64,000 nucleotides of DNA. Origin: Nonlabens agnitus. Its GTDB lineage: Bacteria > Bacteroidota > Bacteroidia > Flavobacteriales > Flavobacteriaceae. The stretch spans positions 310,001 to 374,000 of the forward strand of contig NZ_MQUC01000003.1 in NCBI RefSeq assembly GCF_002994045.1, read 5' to 3'. The notes under the pieces are model-generated. The model saw only the letters and a program-made list of their open reading frames with translations. It was not told where the DNA came from and ran no database searches. Made by a program: the position numbers and the translations under genes. Of this stretch, positions 38,501-47,880 are shown piece after piece; positions within the stretch are counted from its first letter, which is position 1, and the number at the start of each line of letters is the position of its first letter.

Positions 38501-40159
38501 CTGACCAAGAACCTTCAGGACAAGATAGGGTATGTCTACAACGCCAGTGGGCTGGTCACGCAGATCACCAACCTAATTACGAACCTGCCAGCAGTAACCT
38601 TTGGCTATGACGACCGTGGACACCGACTATGGAAGACCAAGCATTTTCAAAATGGTGTGGCACAGACAAGGACGTGGTACGTCAGGGATGCCAGCGGCAG
38701 CCCGATGGCCATCTACGTGGATGGAACACCCAAGGAGTACCCTATCTACGGCAGTGGGCGCGTGGGAATATATAGGAAGGCTGATGCCTCATCCCACTAC
38801 CAGCTGACTGACCACCTGGGCAACGTAAGAGCCGTGGTGCGCCGCTCGCCGACCAGTGTAGCCGCAAACGATACCCAGGACTTTGAGTATGACACGGAAG
38901 GATGGGGAGAAGGCCCGCCGGTAGTCAGTGTTTCCAACGATGGCGGCAGGCTCAACCTCACCATCACCAACCGGTGGAACTACAGTGCCCATGATTTTGA
39001 TATTGATCCATCCAAGCCCTTTACGGTCTCTTTTGATTTTGATAGGGGCAACCAAGAGGCTACCTATATGATGATCTGGGAATACAAGAATGGTAGCCTA
39101 GAGCCCTGGCAGGAGCGTACCTATACGCTACTGGATCGTGATGGACGCTTTGAAGTGACCCACCAGCCCACGGCCGGCAGTGACAACAGGGTACACATTA
39201 CTTTTGAGAAGAGTGGCAGTATCGACAACGGACAGCCCACGACGGTATACATCGACAACTTTAGCCTCAAGCAGGATCTGGATGCCGCCATTACCAGCGC
39301 TACGGACTATTACCCCTTTGGGATGCCGATGCCCGCGAGAAACACCATTGGCGACTACCGCTATGCCTACCAGGGGCAGGAGAAGGATCCAGAGACTGGC
39401 AAGGAGGCCTTCCAGCTTAGGCTATGGGACGGGCGTATAGGTAGGTGGCTGACCACCGATCCCGCTGAGCAATATAATTCTCCTTATCTTGGGATGGGGA
39501 ATAACCCGTTGAATGGAATAGATCCTGATGGAGCGAAGTTTCTCACAGATTACGTTGACATTAATACGGGAAATGATCTAGGAACAATTAATGATGGAAA
39601 AACTGGTACATTATTTGTATCAAAAGAAGAATTTGGAAACTTAGAAACTGCTTTTGACAATGGTGGAAGTGATTGGTATTTTCAACAGATAGAAAATATT
39701 CTGGGATCAGGAATGAAGAACTACAAGGAATCTGTTACATGGAAGGAATTTAAACAGATTAATCAAGGGAAATCTTTTTCAGAATTAGCTAATGAGCGAC
39801 CTTCTGGAAAAATTATAACAGAAAGGGGTGGCCCTGATCTAGACTATCGCTATGTCCTAGATCCTATAATAAAAAATAAAGTAATTGATATGCGTCATGC
39901 TCTAGTAATTGGAGCATATGGACAGGAGACTGGTTTTTTAACTGAAGTAGGACAAGCCATTTTTGGATTTAATGATTCGGCATTTCAAGAACAGGATTTT
40001 TATTCAAATAAAGTTGGAGAAGGTTTTTTCGACTTAATACGATCAGAATCGATTAAATACAACGGAATTAAACGTGCAGTGTTTTTACACCAAGCACTCA
40101 ATAATGTAAACTTTATTGATAACTTTAACTTTTATTTGACTAATAGAAACAGGTTATGA
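35564..40159 (+). CDS. Rhs/YD-repeat polymorphic toxin with a second, unrelated tip, cassette 2
   Basis: From the signal peptide (ATG at 35564; an earlier in-frame ATG is at 35519) to about residue 1245 the DNA appears the same as cassette 1. At 39300 it switches to a diverged Rhs core (GDYRYAYQGQEKDPETGKEA to GIDPDG) and then to a new AT-rich tip of about 210 residues. The tip is polar and contains VIDMRHALVIGAYGQETGF and a later SAFQEQDFYSNKVGEGFF; the ordered His, Asp and Asn residues suggest an enzyme, but I cannot name the family. The tip replacement directly after DPDG is the classical polymorphic-toxin exchange point. Confidence 0.85.
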   Translation: MKSKNNHYLFFVLLLSCTLGYSQIPILDPGFGGGGGLGDCESWEMADHYRDADGDGYGDRQDMIPLRLCANQTYSGYVTNNLDCDDNNNTLGIAQTWYYDNDEDGVGGSGGLSQRSCMQPGPNWSLTNNDCNDNLASVTGPRIWYADTDDDGKGDFLTPTSSPTCTPPLGYVDNADDCNDSDGDNFIYTWYRDYDQDGLGDPSISVTSCNPPNDNYWVLNADDSCPNYTGESDNQGCPVGDVGEEPWNTIKTTTYDVTELPIGKTKSYFDDLGKPVQNLTLDFKTNTTWATQTLYDSQGRPALQTLGAPAYGEETFLYKEGFIKKSNGEQYDMADFETDPENPQPVGEQGLSLGWYYSGNNTNEAYQDITDYPFSRTVYSKLNPGKALRVLGGNKTGGKWKNGYSFTMKAGAELAQQGAFGDPSYNTSQGMKILKTVSRDVHGEESVVFTDTDGRTLAAARSGLGTIRNTTVVIGEQGFVDIHVPQNITGFTVNKGPGVQIRVFDLITEEQVTISTTSLPNGFYRVEASNVGTGTVSVTYKENYYDYSLNYYDKIGRLTKSTQPLDRLETTYTYDTMGQLISTTSPDEGTSNFKYREDGQIRYSQNSKQAAVNQFSYTNYDLLGRPVESGVINSSRFATADPDTTALPSGSKIEVQATVYDQLPAGELAGIGAHVDYRNPTFLDGNVAKSSNDHTTTYYSYDVYGRVKWILQNIPGLGLKTIDYTYDDITGSVNMVDYQKHQPSERFIHRYSYHPIDYSLTRVETSTDGVNFTEHALYDYYETGALKRTEIGGGLQGIDYVYNLNGQLKSINHPGLNSTSDPGGDSNDFFGMSIDYNSSDYLRSGSFSSQLGSSGAEQFNGNIKGIAWNTATGNRPMARYGYRYNRNNWLESATYNSAGAAATDYKVDNLTYDANGNIQSLRRNKNTVSGSNVMDNLTYSYKTGKPNQLDRVADAAGNRGVGDLASQPVNNYNYNSIGQLTKNLQDKIGYVYNASGLVTQITNLITNLPAVTFGYDDRGHRLWKTKHFQNGVAQTRTWYVRDASGSPMAIYVDGTPKEYPIYGSGRVGIYRKADASSHYQLTDHLGNVRAVVRRSPTSVAANDTQDFEYDTEGWGEGPPVVSVSNDGGRLNLTITNRWNYSAHDFDIDPSKPFTVSFDFDRGNQEATYMMIWEYKNGSLEPWQERTYTLLDRDGRFEVTHQPTAGSDNRVHITFEKSGSIDNGQPTTVYIDNFSLKQDLDAAITSATDYYPFGMPMPARNTIGDYRYAYQGQEKDPETGKEAFQLRLWDGRIGRWLTTDPAEQYNSPYLGMGNNPLNGIDPDGAKFLTDYVDINTGNDLGTINDGKTGTLFVSKEEFGNLETAFDNGGSDWYFQQIENILGSGMKNYKESVTWKEFKQINQGKSFSELANERPSGKIITERGGPDLDYRYVLDPIIKNKVIDMRHALVIGAYGQETGFLTEVGQAIFGFNDSAFQEQDFYSNKVGEGFFDLIRSESIKYNGIKRAVFLHQALNNVNFIDNFNFYLTNRNRL

Positions 40160-40466
40160 GAACTATTTTTTTTTCTTATTTTTTTTTTTATTTTCTATTA
40201 CTAATTGTAAAAGAAATAAAAGATTAGATCAAAATATAGAAAATTCTTTCAGGTTGAAAATAGGAATGAATTTTAGTGATGCGATCAATATAATGGGTGA
40301 TCCAATGAAGATTAGGACGGTTAAAAATCATTCCAATTTAGATTATAATTCAGAGCTTGATTCAATTTATATATTTTATTATGAAGTTCCATTTGCTTCA
40401 TCAGGAGGTGTTGAATTCTACACGGATTCTTTAAAAATTTTAAAAGTGTTTAACGAACTAGATTGA
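40156..40466 (+). pseudogene. Frameshifted lipoprotein gene, candidate immunity to tip 2
   Basis: The ATG overlaps the toxin stop (ATGA). The frame reads MRTIFFSYFFFYF and then stops within 25 codons, but the neighbouring frame continues smoothly from SITNCKRNKR through KIGMNFSDAINIMGDPMKIR to a stop at 40464-40466. Joining them needs one extra base in the poly-T region (runs of 9 and 11 T at 40166-40174 and 40179-40189). The joined product would be a lipoprotein of about 100 residues with ITNC as lipobox. A lipoprotein would suit immunity to a periplasm-acting toxin. The shift may be a sequencing error, phase variation or real loss. Confidence 0.6.
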
Positions 40467-41150
40467 GAAAATTATAGGAGTGTTATAATGGAAATGATTA
40501 TTGATCAATTTGAAGTTATATTTACTATTTGGTCAAGAAATAAATAAACGGGTTATGAGTATTTATGTTGAGGAATACAAAATTACAACTCTGTATAGAA
40601 AGCACTGAATAAAGATATTTTAGGTGTAGAAATAGTCCCTTATTTGCTAAAAAATAAAATGAGGATTCAAGCCAAAGGTTTCTCTTCATCTAACCGTCAG
40701 TGACATACCATACAAGCTTATAACTGGATTTAGGTAGCAGCCTAAAATATGACTAGCACTCTGGTTTATAAATCATAAATGAGTTGACATTAATTGCCAT
40801 TCAATAGGTACAGCAGGGTTTGGCAAAGTTTATACTATCAATCTAATTACTCCTTTAAAAGCTAATGTCATTAAAAATAAGCGGAGGTCTAGGGCTGTGT
40901 CAAGGATAATAAAATAATAGCCAAAAAAAATTATTTACTGGTAAAATATGTTTGATCTGATATTTCAGTTTATACGGGACTTATCGGCGATTTATGTGGG
41001 TCAAACAATACGGAGGTTATTTTTTTTCGGACTATAAATTTTGCTGATCTGTCTGATAGCCATTGCAATTATGTTGTAAGTTTAGCATTTTATGCATTCG
41101 TGTTTCTAAGCATTTATTTGTCAATTTAATGATGGTCTGTTTTAAAATAT
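40467..41150. other. Decayed AT-rich stretch behind cassette 2
   Basis: No intact gene is seen. Short open pieces occur (a 19-codon frame at 40488) with stops in all frames, as expected for relics of displaced tip or immunity genes. I could not align any part of it to other sequence in the window. Confidence 0.4.
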
Positions 41151-41192
41151 GTAATCCATTTAATTATCAAAACTTCAATAATTACTTTAGCA

Positions 41193-44100
41193 TTGTGTTT
41201 GTGTTATCAAGTATATGCCCAACAACAAGCCAACAACTGGTATTTTGGAGATAAGGCTGGCATTACCTTTAATCAAGGGGAACCTGTAGCGTTGACGGAC
41301 AGTCAGATGTTTTCTCTGGAAGGTTGTTCCGCTATTTCTGACCGCGATGGTAATCTTATGTTCTATTCTAATGGGATGGAAGTTTGGGATCGCAACCACA
41401 ATGTCATGCCTAATGGAAGTGGCTTGCTAGGTGATATATCTACTACACAATCTGGAATCATTGTTCCCTACCCAGGTAAGGAGGACTTGTTCTATATTTT
41501 TACTGTAGATGATTTTGGAGAAGAAAACGGTTTGCGATACAGTATCATCGATATGCGACTTAATGGTGGTCTAGGCGATGTGACATCAGATAAGAATATA
41601 TTGCTTCATACACCATCAACTGAGAAAATAACCGCAGTTAGTCATGCCAACAATCGTGATATATGGGTCATTACCCATAAACACCTTACTAATGAGTTTT
41701 ACAGCTATCTAGTGACTGATGAAGGTTTACAGGAGACCCCTGTAATAACACCTATTGGTTATGCACCCATGTCCCGTTTTGAGGTGATCGGATATATGAA
41801 AGTGTCTCCAGACGGCTCTAAACTGGTTGCTATACATAGCGAGGATGGTTTTCCTGGAGGATTGGTAGAGATTTTTCGTTTTGATAATGCATCAGGAAAA
41901 GTATCTGACCCATTAAGAATTATAGGGTCTGATTTAAGGACTACCGTTTTTGATCGAGTATTGCCCTATGGCGTTGAGTTTTCTCCAGACAGTAGTGTTC
42001 TATATCTTTCAGATCCTCTTCATGGATTATACCAGTTGGATATAAGCATTCATGATAAATCAACCATACTAGAATCACAAGTCGATTTATTTGGAAGTCC
42101 GCCAATTGAATTTAGACCAGAAAGGCCCTTTTTCTTTGACACACCATACACTGGGCTTCAGCTAGGACCCAATGGAAAAATCTATGTAGGCCAGTTTGAG
42201 CGAGAATACTTAGGCGTCATCAATAAACCGAATGTTTTAGGACTCGACTCAGATTACCAAACAAAAGGAGTTGTTTTGGAAGGTGGTATTCCGCTTTATG
42301 GGCTTCCACCTTTTATCCAGTCCTATTTTTCATCAACTATTGCTTTTGAAAATGTTTGTTTGGGAGATGAAACCACCTTTGGTTTGACTACCAGTGATAC
42401 CGTGGATTCTATTGAATGGGATTTTGGGGATGGCGGTTCCTCAAATGAAATTGAACCCACCTATAGATATACAGCATCTGGAACTTACATGGTAACTGCG
42501 GTAATCACTATAGGTCCTGAAACCTTTACAGAAACCCAAGAGATCGAAATCTTCGAGCAGCCTGTTGCCAACTCAATTGAGGATATAGCCATTTGCGATG
42601 ATGACAATGATGGATTTACGGCATTTGATCTCACTCAATGGAATAGTGTTCTTTTAGGCAGTCAGGATCCCGTACAATTCAACGTGACCTATTTTGCGTC
42701 TCAGACGGACTTGGATAATAACACACCTATTCAAGATCCAACCGCCTATATCAATAGCAACGCGTTTACCGCTCAAGAAATTATTGCCCAGGTTACCAAC
42801 AGTGATAATGATGATTGTGCCGCTTTCGCGAAAGCGAACATACAAGTATTTGAAAGCGCTGTTCTAGCTGGAAATATTCCTAATCTCGTTTTTTGCGATA
42901 ATACGAGTGTGGGAACCGATGCAGACGGAAGGATTTTATTTGATCTTACAGCTAATGAGAATAGCTATTTGGCCAATAGTTCCAACACCGTTTATGATAT
43001 CGCTTATTTTGAAGATAGTGGCCTTGCTACTCCCATTGCAGATCCTGCGAATTATGATAATCTAACAAGGTCCCAACAGATTTATTTTACCGCTTCCAAT
43101 CCAAACAATACCGATTGCCAGACGGTTGGTTCTTTTAGCCTCCAGGTCGAGGAACTGCCTACTGTAAATTCTGTCATCAGTCTCGAGCAATGTGATGACG
43201 ACCAGGATGGTTTTAGTGTTTTTAACCTCGAGGAAACCAAAGAAGAGATTTCGAGCAATGCGAGCAACGAGGTTTTTACATTTTACAATTCCCTTGCTGA
43301 TGCAGAACTACGAATCAACCCGATAACCGATCCAACCGATTATACCAATCAAACGGTTAGTAGCGATCTAGTTTTCGTACGAGTAGAAAATCAAGCCGGC
43401 TGTTATCGTACTGCCGAAATACAGCTGACCGTTACCACCACACAGATTCCCGATTCTTTCATAAGGGAATTTTACGTCTGCGATGATGGACCTGATATCA
43501 CCGATGGAGTTGCGACATTTGATTTTAGTAGCGTTGTTCCAGAAATTGAAAATCAGTTCCCATCTGGACAGCAGTTGGTGATTCGGTTTTATAGGAATGA
43601 GAATGACGCCCTACGTGAACTGAATGCGATTGTTGATGTGTCCAACTATCAGAACATAGATTATAGAGACCAACAAGAAATCTACGTGCGAGTGGATAGC
43701 GAGATTGATAATGACTGTTTGGGCTTAGGTCATCATATCACACTGAATGTGACGCGGCAACCTGAACTCGTCACGATTACAATACCAGATCAATGTGATA
43801 CGGATGACGATGGTTTATACGAGTTTGATACCTCAGATCTAGAAAACCAATTGACAGGCAATGATCCGGCGTTTTCCATCACATACACCGATCAAAACGG
43901 TACAACCCTATCCTCGCCATTGCCTAATCCATTTGTTACTAGTTCTCAAACCCTGACTGCTAGGGTAGAAACCAATGTGACTGCAGGAAACACAGCTACT
44001 TGCTTTGTTGAGATTCCGTTAGAATTCAATGTTAGAACCGCACCGCAAGCGCAACCAGTAGATGATTTAAGAGCTTGTGACAGCGATCAGGATGGATTAT

Positions 44101-45581
44101 ATGAGTTTGACCTTACACAAATTGAACAAGACATCATCAATGGCCAGGCAGATGCGGAGATCAGCTATTTTAAAACCGATGGCTCACCGCTTACACTATC
44201 TAGTGCAAAAACCATTACATCTGCAGGAGAACAAATTACAGCGCGATTGAGCGCAGCAGATGAGTCCAGTTGCTTTACAGAAATTTCTTTTGATTTAATT
44301 GTTGATAATCAGCCCATCGCCAACACTGTGGATGATGTGTTTTTGTGTCTGGATCCAAGTGTGCCTTTGACTAATGACTTTGACCTGACCGAGTTTGATG
44401 CTATCATATTAGGAACCCAGCCTGTTGCGGTATTTACCATAGAATATTTTGAATCGGCCGTAGATGCTATGACTCAGGTTAATACCATCACCACAGATTA
44501 TACCATCAATAATGGCAATACGGAAGTATTTGCCCGCATCAGTAATGTAGCTAATGAGACTTGTTATGAGGTCACCTCGTTTAGCTTGGGAGTTTATAGA
44601 ATGCCCGTGGCCAACTCACCTGGTGAACTAGAGGTCTGTGAAAATCAAAATGGAGGTCCAGTTACCGTAGATCTAAATGTCCAAACGGATTCCGTATTAA
44701 ATGGACAGTCTCAAGTGGATGTGGTCGTATCCTACCATTTGAGTCTCACTGATGCAGAAGCTGGTATCAATGAAATAGCTGCTGGCCTATTGGAGACCGA
44801 TCAATCAATAGAGGTGTTTGTACGCACGGAAAACTTTCTTTTAGAGGATTGTTATGATACCACGTCATTTCAAGTGGAGCTTGTTGCTAGGCCCATTCTA
44901 GACCTAGAAACTGAATATCCATTATGTAATAACCTCAATAGTTTAGAAATCGAATTGGACGGTACCTATGATCGTATCGAATGGTCCACAGGGTCGACGA
45001 CTAATCTTGTTAGTATTACTGAACCAGGAAGTTATTCGGTTACCGTTTATAATGAATACGACTCGGTTATATGCGAAACCTTTAGGGAATTTACCGTAGT
45101 ACCTTCCATCGTTCCAGAAATCGAGCGGATCGATGTTCAGGACTTTTCCCAAAACAGTAATTCAATAGAGGTCGTTTTGAGTTCGCAAGGCAGCTTTGAA
45201 TATTCCATTGATGGATTTAGCTTTCAGCGACCGAATGTTTTTGAAGGGCTGGACGCTGGAACTTATGAGGTAACTGTAAGAGATATATCAGGTTGCGGTG
45301 TCTCTACAGAGATGGTCATCATTCTTGATTATCCTAGATTCTTTACGCCCAATGGCGACGGATTTAATGATACCTGGCATATTGAAAATGCCGCTGCAGA
45401 TCCTTCTTCCCAAGTGTTTATTTATGACCGCTACGGTAAATTACTAGGTAGCTTAACAGCTTCTGATCAAGGTTGGGATGGAATGTTTAATGGTGAGCCT
45501 TTACCGTCCAGTGACTATTGGTTTGAATATCAAACGTCGGATGGTTCTAGTTTTAAAGGGCATTTTAGTTTGAAGAGGTAA
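41193..45581 (+). CDS. Giant secreted adhesin-like protein with CHU_C (T9SS type B) domain
   Basis: The frame ends in a typical CHU_C domain (FFTPNGDGFNDTWHIEN near residue 1385, then VFIYDRYGKLL and WDG, ending in FSLKR), which directs proteins through the type IX system to the surface in gliding Bacteroidota. Residues about 15-380 look like a beta-propeller, followed by a PKD domain (IEWDFGDGGSS, near residue 410) and about eight repeats beginning with C-D-x-D-x-D-G-like motifs. The start is abnormal. A signal peptide-like run (IIKTSIITLALCLCYQVYAQ) begins before 41193 but there is no ATG or GTG in frame before a stop at 41130. Only a TTG inside the signal (41193) is available. The 5' end may have been lost when the island formed. 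Confidence 0.8.
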   Translation: MCLCYQVYAQQQANNWYFGDKAGITFNQGEPVALTDSQMFSLEGCSAISDRDGNLMFYSNGMEVWDRNHNVMPNGSGLLGDISTTQSGIIVPYPGKEDLFYIFTVDDFGEENGLRYSIIDMRLNGGLGDVTSDKNILLHTPSTEKITAVSHANNRDIWVITHKHLTNEFYSYLVTDEGLQETPVITPIGYAPMSRFEVIGYMKVSPDGSKLVAIHSEDGFPGGLVEIFRFDNASGKVSDPLRIIGSDLRTTVFDRVLPYGVEFSPDSSVLYLSDPLHGLYQLDISIHDKSTILESQVDLFGSPPIEFRPERPFFFDTPYTGLQLGPNGKIYVGQFEREYLGVINKPNVLGLDSDYQTKGVVLEGGIPLYGLPPFIQSYFSSTIAFENVCLGDETTFGLTTSDTVDSIEWDFGDGGSSNEIEPTYRYTASGTYMVTAVITIGPETFTETQEIEIFEQPVANSIEDIAICDDDNDGFTAFDLTQWNSVLLGSQDPVQFNVTYFASQTDLDNNTPIQDPTAYINSNAFTAQEIIAQVTNSDNDDCAAFAKANIQVFESAVLAGNIPNLVFCDNTSVGTDADGRILFDLTANENSYLANSSNTVYDIAYFEDSGLATPIADPANYDNLTRSQQIYFTASNPNNTDCQTVGSFSLQVEELPTVNSVISLEQCDDDQDGFSVFNLEETKEEISSNASNEVFTFYNSLADAELRINPITDPTDYTNQTVSSDLVFVRVENQAGCYRTAEIQLTVTTTQIPDSFIREFYVCDDGPDITDGVATFDFSSVVPEIENQFPSGQQLVIRFYRNENDALRELNAIVDVSNYQNIDYRDQQEIYVRVDSEIDNDCLGLGHHITLNVTRQPELVTITIPDQCDTDDDGLYEFDTSDLENQLTGNDPAFSITYTDQNGTTLSSPLPNPFVTSSQTLTARVETNVTAGNTATCFVEIPLEFNVRTAPQAQPVDDLRACDSDQDGLYEFDLTQIEQDIINGQADAEISYFKTDGSPLTLSSAKTITSAGEQITARLSAADESSCFTEISFDLIVDNQPIANTVDDVFLCLDPSVPLTNDFDLTEFDAIILGTQPVAVFTIEYFESAVDAMTQVNTITTDYTINNGNTEVFARISNVANETCYEVTSFSLGVYRMPVANSPGELEVCENQNGGPVTVDLNVQTDSVLNGQSQVDVVVSYHLSLTDAEAGINEIAAGLLETDQSIEVFVRTENFLLEDCYDTTSFQVELVARPILDLETEYPLCNNLNSLEIELDGTYDRIEWSTGSTTNLVSITEPGSYSVTVYNEYDSVICETFREFTVVPSIVPEIERIDVQDFSQNSNSIEVVLSSQGSFEYSIDGFSFQRPNVFEGLDAGTYEVTVRDISGCGVSTEMVIILDYPRFFTPNGDGFNDTWHIENAAADPSSQVFIYDRYGKLLGSLTASDQGWDGMFNGEPLPSSDYWFEYQTSDGSSFKGHFSLKR
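42821..42836. repeat. Palindrome CGCTTTCGCGAAAGCG inside the CHU_C gene
   Basis: A perfect copy is read in the frame that gives Ala-Phe-Ala-Lys-Ala (DDCAAFAKANIQVF) between two repeats of the adhesin, keeping the gene open. Confidence 0.92.
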
Positions 45582-46244
45582 TCATTGTCGATGAGTACGT
45601 GTGAAACTTGTTTTATTGATGTTGAAAAGATTACAGAATAGCCAATCCGAAAAAGCTTGTAATTAATATGTGCTTTCTTAGATCGTTTTATGTTCGATGG
45701 AGAGTTGTATATTGATTTTAGTACTAACATTTGCCAAAAGCGAGTTTCAATCAAGAATCAAAAATTTTCTTACGGCAAATAAATTTCTTCAATCGAACTA
45801 GACAACCTTTTTAAATTCAATCTGCTGAAGTTGAAGATGACTATATTTTCATAAAAATCGTAAGCTACGAGCTTGTAAATCCTTAGAAAAATTTATCAGC
45901 TCTATTGAATGGAGTGTCACACGAGTAATTAGAAGCGGTCATTAAATATGTCACCAAAAAAGCGGCATAAATAGCAGATGGAGTTGCTACCCTCTTTACA
46001 AAAAGAAATATAAGATTCTAGAACTTCAGATGTGAAGATGAAGGAATCCATTGATGCACTGCATCATTATTGTGAGTAACCTTGGCAATTGTACTTATAC
46101 TAGCAATTTAAGGAGCTTATCAAATCTTGAGACATTCTCTTATGAGGACAGTTTAATAGAAAAGTTAATTCAATTATTTCAACTAAAGCTTTGGCTTATT
46201 GATACCATTGAAGATGGCTAATTCCAATTAGAATGTTTGTCAAT
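45582..46244. other. Decayed stretch behind the CHU_C gene
   Basis: No intact gene is seen over about 660 bases. Two places recall CHU_C repeat units (GCAGATGGAGTTGCTACC near 45978 and the translation VSNLGNCTYTSN near 46075), so this may be the worn remains of another adhesin copy. The resemblance is weak. Confidence 0.35.
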
Positions 46245-46515
46245 TCATATCAAAACAAAGGACTTTTTTCTACATATATATTGTTTCAAATAGTCTAAAT
46301 CATCGCTAGTCCAAAAATACAAATCAACAGCTTTTAGAGCTAAACTTTCGAGTTCGCCAACAGATTTATCAAGATCAGCATATGTATTTAATTCTAGATC
46401 AATCAACTCAGTTAAATCACTGGCTACATTTATTCCGTATCTTTAAATTTTTATGTCTATGAATTAAGTTTATAGCTTTTTCATTATTTGTACTGCTGAC
46501 TGCATATGGAATTAA
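46245..46515 (-). pseudogene. Frameshifted remnant of an unknown gene
   Basis: On the minus strand one frame reads STNNEKAINLIHRHKNLKI and then, after a one-base shift near 46440, continues as GINVASDLTELIDLELNTYA, ending in KSFVLI and a stop at 46245. The composition is protein-like in both halves, but there is no start and no recognised domain. It lies just behind the Cys-rich gene in the same orientation and might be a worn partner of it. Confidence 0.4.
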
Positions 46516-46531
46516 TTTTTAAATCGATTTA

Positions 46532-47518
46532 CTATTTCAACTTATAGAAATGTAGATTCATCAAATCACCTATCTCTTTAGGAACTTTTTCCATTGAGAT
46601 ACTTCTAGTATTAGCTTCTATTTCGCTAGTTGGGACAATAGATACGTTTATACGTCCATTTTTCTTAATCCAGCCACCTGCACTGAAGGTCGTGCCTTTT
46701 TTTAAAACTATATCCTCCTTGATTTCAATTAGCGTGCTGAAATCAGGACTCAAATATGATTTATCATGATTGGGGTATAAGAAAAATTTCAATTCATTTG
46801 CAAAGTTTAAATCGGCATCAGAACTATCCAAATTTTCAGGCAAAACCGTTTCCTTTTTATTGGGATCAAAAGGCAAAATCGATGATAGAATTTCTTGAGT
46901 TTCTTTGACAAAAAGAATCTCTCTGTACCATTCGCTCATAGATTCTTGATTGATCTGTACAAGGTTTAAGGTATCTAATTTATCTAAGGTTTTTATAAAG
47001 GCTCCATGTGAACCTTGATTGCCATAATATTTCAATGTAGTATTATAATTATTATTCTTTAGCGTGTTAATCAAAACTTTAAATTCAAACCCTGTTAATG
47101 ATTTATAACGTTGCTGTTCATAAGCTTCACGAATCTGCTCAACAATCTTTGCTCTTTCCTTTTCAACTTTTGCTAACTGTTCCTCCTTCAATAATATTCT
47201 ACACTTTTCACAGGTAAAATATTTAGGTATATCAATGTGACAAGTGATATTGTATATAAATTGAGTTCGTGAGTATACTGGCAACCAAAACTCATTCAAA
47301 CATACTTTACAAAGTTTAGCCATTCTCATCGTTGAAAGAGAATTTATTAAACTCAGATTGGCAGCAAGTGACATGTCATTGTCTTGAAAAACGGTTTTGG
47401 CTTTATCCACAAACTTTTTGTTTTCCTCATCATAATTCCAATAACGTCCTATCAGCTGTTTTTGAGTGTCAGTGATGAGTGCTTCGTCAAGTTCTAGCTT
47501 GAATCTTTTTTCTTTCAT
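46532..47518 (-). CDS. Unknown protein with two CxxC pairs
   Basis: I use the ATG at 47518 (MKEKRFKLELDEALI); the frame stays open upstream through a TTG at 47584 and beyond, so the true start is uncertain and the gene may have been truncated. The product (about 328 residues) has a probable zinc site formed by CKVC and CEKC about 35 residues apart (residues about 75-110), then a charged helix and a helical central region. The C-terminus has no motif that I know. It is AT-rich and isolated between decayed DNA and the tRNA, as expected for a recently acquired gene. Confidence 0.55.
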   Translation of the reverse strand: MKEKRFKLELDEALITDTQKQLIGRYWNYDEENKKFVDKAKTVFQDNDMSLAANLSLINSLSTMRMAKLCKVCLNEFWLPVYSRTQFIYNITCHIDIPKYFTCEKCRILLKEEQLAKVEKERAKIVEQIREAYEQQRYKSLTGFEFKVLINTLKNNNYNTTLKYYGNQGSHGAFIKTLDKLDTLNLVQINQESMSEWYREILFVKETQEILSSILPFDPNKKETVLPENLDSSDADLNFANELKFFLYPNHDKSYLSPDFSTLIEIKEDIVLKKGTTFSAGGWIKKNGRINVSIVPTSEIEANTRSISMEKVPKEIGDLMNLHFYKLK

Positions 47519-47844
47519 AGTGTCCAATAAATAAGGCGCTAACTGAATTACTATCCAATCGGGTATCGCCAAACACCATGACAAGAGTAAACAGCAGCGC
47601 CCATGGGCACCGCGTTTAAAACAGCTTGTCAGATCAGAAAATTGGCGATTTCGATTGGATCTAGAGCTAAACGCTATAATAAGTTTTGAGAAGTATTACT
47701 TCACATATTTAATTTTGAGTTCACTACAAACTTACCTAAAATTTAGCAAGACACAGCCCGAATGGAGTTTGGAAGAGTAAAATGACGTCGTAAATGGGTA
47801 GCACTTCTAGCAGATAAGTCAACTTATTTGTCAACCATAAATGC
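47519..47844. other. Junction region between unknown gene and tRNA-Ser
   Basis: About 330 bases with no gene assigned. An open frame runs through part of it on the minus strand ahead of the Cys-rich gene (ending CLAIPDWIVIQLAPYLLDT), which may be a lost 5' part of that gene or of another one. No integrase or obvious direct repeat of the tRNA end is seen. Confidence 0.35.
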
Positions 47845-47877
47845 AAAAGCCCAGTATCATTACGATGCTGGGCTTTT
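47845..47877 (-). terminator. Terminator behind tRNA-Ser
   Basis: A ten-base stem (AAAAGCCCAG with CTGGGCTTTT) encloses a 13-base loop, and the minus strand ends the stem in UUUU. It starts four bases after the tRNA 3' end. Confidence 0.8.
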
Positions 47878-47880
47878 CTG

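Noticed and set aside
28924..40466. Composite transposon explanation for the two cassettes
   Set aside because: No transposase, terminal inverted repeats or target duplication is visible at either cassette; recombination between homologous Rhs genes explains the data better.
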